Shown here one piece after another: positions 57,452 to 64,000 of a DNA stretch of 64,000 nucleotides. Source of the stretch: Capniomyces stellatus (lineage: Eukaryota; Kickxellomycota; Harpellomycetes; Harpellales; Legeriomycetaceae); contig LUVW01000013.1 of NCBI GenBank assembly GCA_001661515.1, positions 906,649 to 970,648 of the forward strand, in the 5' to 3' direction. Under the pieces are notes generated by a model. The model saw only the letters and a program-made list of their open reading frames with translations. It did not search any database and was not told the DNA's origin. Position numbers and translations under genes: made by a program. Positions within the stretch are counted from its first letter, which is position 1; each line of letters starts with the position of its first letter.

Positions 57452-58365
57452 TAATCGTGTGTTATTTCCATGTATTTTATATCTATTTACCAAAAAAAGG
57501 AAAAACTGGCCAGAATAGCAGTTGTTGAGCAACATACACACAGTCTTGTCATATATATATGTAGCGTATACATAGTTGATGTATGTTGTTGTAGATAGCA
57601 TGTTAGAACACAGAGTCCAAGTAGGTGAGTAGCTATTGCCACAGGATATTGAAAGCGAGAATGTTGTTATTGGATAGCGCAATCATTGAACATAATTCGT
57701 CATCATTTACAAATACACCTTGATTTTAAATCAGAGCATGAGGCCAAGTGCATTTCTATAAGAAAGAAAGCTGGCAATGATTATGATTGATATACTTGAC
57801 CTTACCCTTCCTGCAGTTATTATACAAACTAAACAGTCGCTTCTGAGTAAAAAATTCTATTCGTTTATAACGTGTTGTCATTTACATTTGTAAAATAAAA
57901 AGTGCTGCAATGTTATCTATAAAGCTTCGTTTATGATATGTTTGTGAGACCATTTGCTGTCATATCGAGTTTAGCTATAGGTCAAGGAGATAAAGACTTA
58001 ATAGTTTGTTGCAACTATTGAAAGTGATCTTTATGAGCTAAATTTGCACACATATTTATTATTCTCGTTGCAACATCGATTTTGTAGCCAAGTCGTTGAT
58101 TTTAAGGTTTAAAAACAGGGAAAAAAAAGCTATAAATAGCCAATTATAAGGCATCAATCTCGGTTGACTTTAACAAGAGTCGAATTTTATTTTTCTCACC
58201 AGTTGTTATAGTGAGTAAAAGAGGGCGGAGATTAATCCAATATTGCCCAACAAGCAATTACAAATCCCCACAGCCACTTTGTTTTAGTTTACAATTTCAC
58301 ACCGAATAGGATAGGTGCTCTACAACCGGGATATTGCATTTTACTTGGAAGCTATTATCGTCAAG
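57452..58365. other. Intergenic, ATM1 promoter side
   Basis: About 900 bases before ATM1, AT-rich. No gene, repeat or RNA I can support. Confidence 0.4.
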
Positions 58366-61300
58366 ATGAATATGTTGAAGCTAAGTTGTTCTCAAAAATG
58401 TTTTCTGAGAGACATTTCAATTCCATCAAGGAATCTACTGCTGGGCAGCATTCAAAGAACAGAGGTAAGGACCGAGCTCACCTACTCGTATATACATTTA
58501 TACTCGTGTTTATAATAGTAAATTGTTGCATTTTATTTACAAAGGGTTGCAGGCTGTATGGTCTGTAATATCGAGTTGTCCAACAAAGTAGTAATTTATC
58601 TCAATGTTTTTTTCCCTCCTTTTTTATTCTTTCCTTTTTTTGTGGTGTTTTGTGAAATATCCGAAACCAAGCAGTTACAGACGAATATAAAAAAGCTATA
58701 CTCAACAATATCGAATATCCAGTTTGGTACAAATTCACAGAATCTAAAGCATAAAATCCACGGCAATGTCTCATTTTACGAAGCGCATAAAAAATTTATC
58801 AAGGATTCAAGATACAAATCGACCGTCAAAGAACTCGACAGCAACTTAAATCCAGAAATTGTACCCAAGTCTGTTGTAGAAGTAAAGGATCAGACAAAGG
58901 GAAAAGTCTCTGGTACCAATAATAATGTAGTCGGGAGTAAAGAAGACAATAGCAAGGGGTCTACCAAAGGTGATAAGAAGACAATGAGATCTACCGTGGA
59001 AATGATGAAAAACATAGTCAAATATGTATGGCCAAAAGATGACCCCGCTATTAAGTATAGAGTTGTGGCAGCCTTGGCACTGATGTTTATTGGGAAGGTA
59101 GGATCGATTATTATTATTTTTTTTCGTGGAAAATATTGATTTGTGCTTATATATATATATATACATATTTATTTATGCTTGGCTGATATTTAAGGTTAAA
59201 TTAATTCCAAAATGAATTTAGGGATTAAATGTTTGCGTACCAGTATTGTTTAAAAATATCATCGACTCACTGAGTGTTGACCCTGTCGCGCTTGGTGGCG
59301 CGTTGTCGACAACAGCCATAGCCATGCTTATAGGCTATGGCGGAGCAAGGCTGGGATCTGCTGTATTTCAAGAGCTACGATCAGCAGTGTTTTCAAAGGT
59401 CCAACAGGACGCGATTAGAAGGCTTGCGCAAAATGTTTACAAACACTTGCTCAGTATGGACATTAATTTTCATTTATCGAGACAGACAGGTGGTTTGACT
59501 AGGGCAGTTGACCGAGGAACAAAGTAAGTTTGCACAGTGGGCATGTATTTTAAACTGTGGTATTGGTGTGGACTTTTACTTTAAAACAAAATATATCTAA
59601 AATATAAATAGAGGGATAAGCTTTATTCTTAATTCGATCATCATTCATCTATTCCCAACGCTGTTGGAAATTGGGATAGTTAGCACAATCTTGGTAATGA
59701 TCCAATATAGCCCCTTTGCCCCAACATGGCGGCCCAACGCTTGGATATGTTTTTTGTGTGGTTCGATGTTGAATTTTTTTTTTGTTGTGTATCGGCTTTG
59801 TGTTTGTACTTGTCTACAAAATAGGGAATGAAATTCGGCTATCAATATGTCCTGGTTACTTTAGCAACAATGTCGTCATATGTTGCTTTCACGCTCCTCA
59901 TAACAAAATGGAGGTAAATATATTGCTATCAATATACTATTTTTTTACACTTTTTTCTTTTGCGCTTTGTGATATTTTTTCCTGCTTTGGTTAATTTTTA
60001 TTTTCTAGAATTTTGGAATTAGCTGGCATGATTTATCATAGTTTCAGGGTTGATAGTAATATTGAAGATATTAAGGCTGTGTGTGTGTTGTTAACTAAAA
60101 CCAAATTAGAACCAAATTCCGGGTACAGATGAACAAGGCTGACAACCAGGCGGCCTCCGTTGCATTGGATTCTTTACTCAACGTAGAAACAGTTAAAGTA
60201 TGTTGGAAAAATCGCAGCAATAACAAATATCAGTACTTTTATTGATACCCTTTATTTTGTGCTTGAGTGGCGTGGATTTTGGTGTGAGAACTTGTGGATT
60301 TTATTTTGTCAATTGATCCAAATTAATTGAATTTGCAAAAAAAATATTTTTTTTAGTACTTCAATGCCGAAAAATTCCAGTTGGAGAAATACGACAAAGC
60401 ACTTTCGCAGTACCAGCGCGCAGCATTGAAGACAGCAAACAGCTTGGCCGTATTGAACGCGGGCCAAAATATGATTTTTAGCGCTTCACTGGCTACAATG
60501 ATGTTTTTGGCTGCCCAAGGTGTCACAAGCGGTAAGTTCCACACAATTACTAGTCTGTATTTTGGCAATTTAACTCTTGAAAATGTTTATTTAGTAATGG
60601 GCATGCTGATTGGTGTTTTTTTTTTAATTGATTAGGCACAATGAGTGTGGGTGACATCGTTTTGGTAAACGGACTTGTATTCCAACTTTCTTTGCCGCTA
60701 AACTTTTTGGGTTCAGTGTACAGAGAAATGAACCAGGCAATGATTGATATGGATGCTTTGTTTGATTTGGAGAATATTAAGCCAAAAGTAGCTGTAAGTG
60801 CCTACGAGTCTGAGTATGATGGCTGTGCATTGGTTCACAAGGTGAATACTGATTTATTGACCATTTTTATATAAAATTTAGAGCCAAGACGAATCAAAGT
60901 CCCTTGTTGTTAGTGGGGGATCGATCGAGTTTAAAAATGTCAGCTTTACATACATGAGAGGCAGACCGATTCTAAGAGATATATCTTTTACTATTCCTGC
61001 TGGAAAAAGAGTTGCATTCGTTGGAACCAGTGGATGCGGGTTAGTTGAGATTGCTGTTCAGATAGATGAATATTAACAATGTTGTTGTTATTGTCGTTAT
61101 TGTTACGTGGTTTATTCTGTTAGAGAGTTAACATGTTGGTTATTATAAAAAAAACATATCAATATCAATAGAAAGTCAACGATACTGAGGCTTTTATTCC
61201 GATTCTATGACCCAGTTGAAGGTAGCATATCTATTGATGGCGTACCCATTAACTCGGTACAAACAGAGTCACTGCGGAAAGCCTTGGCGATAGTGCCCCA

Positions 61301-62001
61301 GGATACGGTTCTGTTTAATGCTACCATATTTGAAAATATTGCATACGGCGACTTCAGTGCGCCGCCAGAAAAAGTGTACAAGGCAGCCAAGGAAGCCCAG
61401 ATTCACAACCTAATCTTATCTCTACCTCAGGGCTATGATACACCAGTAGGTGAACGTGGTTTGATGATATCAGGTAATTGTGGCTTAGTTAATCGAACAC
61501 TTGGTGGTTTTACGTTGTAGCTATTTGTAATTGACTGCTTGTTATTTCCCATCTATATCACGGTTTATCTGCTCCAATTGTTTTTTTTTTTTTTTTTACT
61601 TTCCGAGCAACCTAATCCAGAAATCCAACAGCAGTTTAAATTACTATTGCTTCTATCCTTGTTTAATAGGCGGGGAAAGACAAAGAATAGCATTGGCTCG
61701 TGCTATACTAAAGCAGTCGCCCATTTTGCTGTTTGATGAGGCTACTTCAGCACTTGATGCACACACTCAACAATCAATAATGTCCAATATCAATGACATT
61801 CTAAGTCGCGAGAAATGCACTGCCATATTTGTTGCCCATCGTTTACGTACAATTTTAGATGTTGATATAATCTACGTGATGGACAAGGGACGGATTGTAG
61901 AGCAGGGCACGCACTTGGAACTGTTGGCGTTGAAAGGAGTGTATTACGATATTTGGAATATCCAAGAGCAAAACTCTTCTTCAACCAACGGCGATGAATA
62001 G
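58366..62001 (+). CDS. ATM1: Mitochondrial ABC transporter Atm1 (ABCB7)
   Basis: Inner-membrane half-transporter that exports a glutathione-linked sulfur or iron-sulfur compound for cytosolic Fe-S protein assembly. Exons: 58366-58464, 58681-59097, 59222-59523, 59612-59693, 59825-59913, 60110-60197, 60357-60531, 60636-60793, 60882-61039, 61172-61473, 61670-62001; 733 residues. The N-terminus is a basic, Ser-rich presequence ([11 protein letters not shown]). The membrane domain has the Atm1 words [27 protein letters not shown] and [10 protein letters not shown]. The ATPase has Walker A G-T-S-G-C-G-K-S-T (about 523, split by an intron), V-P-Q-D-T-V-L-F-N, signature I-S-G-G-E-R-Q-R (about 623), Walker [12 protein letters not shown] (about 645) and H-R-L-R-T. 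Two places have alternative in-frame splice sites (acceptors at 58675/58681; donors after 60793/60841). Confidence 0.95.
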
Positions 62002-62290
62002 CATGTCCATAAGTGTAATATTGATGCTCTGTTTCCGGCTGGAGCCAGCATCCGGTTTCTGGTACTACTAATAAAGACTCGGCTTTTAGTTTTAAGCCAA
62101 AAGAACGCTGTGATCTTTATGTTTTTAGACATTCTATTTATTTATTTAATAGTTAAATGTTTTGTGCACTCTTTAAATTGCTTTAAAATAGTCAACCAAA
62201 GAGAAAGTCTACTTAGCCACTCTGCTGCTTTTACGGTAGTCTTCAAGCCTTTAAAAGTTCTCCACCCCCCTCAGTTGCCCAGCTTTATTT

Positions 62291-62320
62291 AAAACAAAAC
62301 AAAACAAAACAAAACAAAAC
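62291..62320. repeat. (AAAAC)6 microsatellite
   Basis: Six exact tandem copies of AAAAC, about 290 bases downstream of the ATM1 stop codon. Confidence 0.95.
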
Positions 62321-63294
62321 ACGTCGTTTATGCGATCTGACTATGAACAAAGCTAACGGTGGAGTTTTTCACCTATTTTAAAACTTGGTATATCAATAAT
62401 AAAAAAATGTTGATGCATTTGAAATTGAATTGAATTAAAAGACAGATATAGTGGCCAATAGAACGACAGCACCACTGCTTTAAAAGAGCATAAAACCTTT
62501 CGTGATTAATTTCAAGCACTTTAATAAAATGGGGTTTCTAAAGAATGTCGTGTTGATTTTGTTGCCAACAAATCACATAAATAAGTAAATGGGTTTGTAG
62601 ATATAAACTTCAAATCCAATTTTGCAAAAAAATGCATAGTAAGTGTAATAGAAAGGAAAAAAAGGTTGGAGAGGCTTCAATAGGAAAATGAAAGTAATAA
62701 TCTAAAGGGTAAAATAAAAATAGAATAAATTGCTGGCGATAAACTAATCAAGGTTAATTAGTAGCAGATTTGCATCGTGAAAAAGAACAATTAATTTCAG
62801 TTCAAATTGAATTAGCTCACATAGAATGGTTAGATTTCAAAGAAGAAAAAAACGAATGAGAGGAGGGCATTTTGTTAATTGTAGCAGTAAGTAGGGCGAA
62901 AAAGTAACTAATTAATTCGAGATTAAAGAGTAAAATAACAGATAAAAAGTAATTAATTGGAGTAGAGAAATTAAAGTAGTGGATATAAGCCAAAAAGGTA
63001 GCAGTAAAAAAAAACGATAGTTTATTCCATAATTAAATAATGTTGTTATAAATTTGGAAAAAAGCAGTGAAATATTAGTGTTTTGTAAAGACAACTTGCA
63101 AAACAGAAAAGCGCGGTTTAAGAGTATAACTAGACAAAGAAGTAGGCAATTAAACACGACAGACAGTAATTATAAAAGGTGCGCATTACTTTTAAAAAAG
63201 GGGTCAACAAATACCAAGTAGCATTAGGATGAATAAGTAAACACGAAAACGCAAAGCAAGAAAGAAAGCAAAAAAGAAAACAATCAGATTTTGC

Positions 63295-63332
63295 AAAGCA
63301 AAAGCAAAAGCAAAAGCAAAAGCAAAAGCAAA
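63295..63332. repeat. (AAAGCA)n hexanucleotide repeat
   Basis: About six tandem copies of AAAGCA followed by degenerate AAAACA words, some 200 bases upstream of the partial gene at 63532. It lies in the probable promoter or 5'UTR. Confidence 0.9.
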
Positions 63333-63531
63333 AACAAATACAAAAACAAAACGCGAATTGAATTAGGTTGAGAATTGTTCTGGAACAATCAAATCCATTA
63401 GTATTAAGGGAATATTTTTTTATGGAATCCCGCTTTTAACAAAGCCAGATAACCAAGGGTCAGTGAAATCCGAGATATATTTGTGAGTAAACGGCAGTAG
63501 AGTGGTGGCAATAAATAAAAATAAGACGCAA

Positions 63532-64000
63532 ATGATTGAAGAGACAAACAGCACTTCACGTGTTTTATCGGAGGCAGAGACCGAGGTAGCAGATAGTGAC
63601 TGGTTGGAGGATATACCCGAAGTCATAGGCGTAAATGCAAAAAGTAATAGAGAGAAAAAGAAAAGTAGTGATAAGGGGAGCGGTAGTCGCGATAATGAGA
63701 GTTCAACAGTCCAAAGGCAAAGTTCAGCCAAAAGTAAAAACAAAGCAGGGAAAAAGGGTGTCAACAAAAAGACAAGAAGTACTAGCCTTGATGGAAGTTC
63801 AAAAAGGCGACGGAAAGCAACAAATCGAGAGGAAGATTGGTTCTCAGGAAGCTCGTTGAGTTCCTTGGACAGTATTGATGAGCTTTCGGACATTAGAGAT
63901 TCAATTGAGTCAGAGCTAAGCGATTTGAGTAGTTGGAGCGATTCAGGGAATAGCGATGAAGGAAATGGTAGTGGCAATCAGAAATCGGAGGCAGTAGAGG
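63532..64000 (+). CDS. N-terminus of a charged, Ser-rich protein (partial)
   Basis: From the ATG at 63532 (M-I-E-E-T-N-S-T-S-R) the frame stays open for 156 codons to the window end, where it continues. The sequence is protein-like and low-complexity: an acidic stretch with D-S-D-W-L-E-D-I-P-E-V, a Lys/Ser basic stretch with K-R-R-R-K-A-T-N-R-E-E-D-W (a possible nuclear signal), then alternating Ser/Asp/Glu (S-S-L-S-S-L-D-S-I-D-E-L-S-D-I) and a Ser/Gly/Asn stretch. Many sites suit casein kinase 2. No domain is visible yet, so no function is proposed. The opposite strand is also open here but reads only as a hydrophobic mirror of these codons, and I reject it. Confidence 0.65.
   Translation, partial: MIEETNSTSRVLSEAETEVADSDWLEDIPEVIGVNAKSNREKKKSSDKGSGSRDNESSTVQRQSSAKSKNKAGKKGVNKKTRSTSLDGSSKRRRKATNREEDWFSGSSLSSLDSIDELSDIRDSIESELSDLSSWSDSGNSDEGNGSGNQKSEAVE

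Larger units (their letters stand above)
62002..63531. other. Intergenic with A-rich simple repeats
   Basis: About 1.5 kb between ATM1 and the partial gene at the right edge. It is increasingly purine-rich on the plus strand towards 63530. It contains the AAAAC and AAAGCA repeats listed separately and a short perfect hairpin (ATTGTTC-TG-GAACAAT) near 63374-63389. No gene seen. Confidence 0.45.

Noticed and set aside
63420..63977. Long minus-strand frame with hydrophobic Leu/Phe-rich translation
   Set aside because: It is the antisense of a Ser/Lys/Glu-rich plus-strand frame that reads as a far more convincing protein and is open to the window end.

Overview
The window is a stretch of AT-rich, intron-rich nuclear DNA, most likely from an early-diverging (non-Dikarya) fungus. 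The lineage call is an inference. Introns are short (about 40-520 bases) with GT-AG ends, and nearly every gene is a recognisable eukaryotic housekeeping gene. Several look fungal in type: a MetR/Cys3-like bZIP, an FSH1-type hydrolase, an Ibp1-type rhodanese and a Cdc11-type septin. A clear Integrator subunit 6 gene, which yeasts lack as far as I know, argues against Dikarya. Long gene-free tracts of 1.5-4.8 kb separate compact gene clusters, and I recognised no tRNA, rRNA, CRISPR array or transposase gene.

Layout, left to right: Erv41/ERGIC2 (minus); protein farnesyltransferase beta (minus, 11 exons); ribosomal protein uS5/RPS2 (plus), convergent with proteasome beta-6 (minus); an FSH1-like serine hydrolase (minus); a 3.2 kb gap; enoyl-CoA hydratase (plus), convergent with INTS6 (minus); a 3.6 kb gap; a Cdc11-type septin (plus), convergent with an EFM2-like methyltransferase (minus); a Sec14/CRAL-TRIO protein (plus, intronless), convergent with an unusual protein kinase (minus); a 3.2 kb gap; a bZIP factor (minus, intronless); a 4.8 kb gap holding an assembly gap; pyruvate kinase (plus), convergent with a three-SH3 adaptor (minus); the copper chaperone CCS1 (plus), convergent with a small rhodanese-type phosphatase (minus); three candidate micro-genes; the mitochondrial ABC transporter ATM1 (plus); and the 5' part of a Ser/Lys/Glu-rich protein that runs off the right edge.

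The genes do not form one pathway. They cover secretion (Erv41), prenylation, translation and its modification (uS5, EFM2-like), protein turnover, fatty-acid oxidation, RNA 3'-end and transcription control (INTS6), cytokinesis (septin), endocytic scaffolding (SH3 adaptor), glycolysis, and mitochondrial or metal biology (ATM1, CCS1). I saw no new multi-gene system. The most interesting items are the fungal INTS6 with a large insert in its VWA domain, the CIN85-like adaptor with a 7-base first exon, a septin whose nucleotide-binding motifs are altered, an enoyl-CoA hydratase with a peroxisomal C-terminus and no visible mitochondrial presequence, two large palindromes in intergenic DNA, and possible alternative splicing just before the ATPase domain of ATM1. 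Exon boundaries were worked out by hand from GT/AG sites, reading-frame phase and remembered family sequences; none has transcript support.
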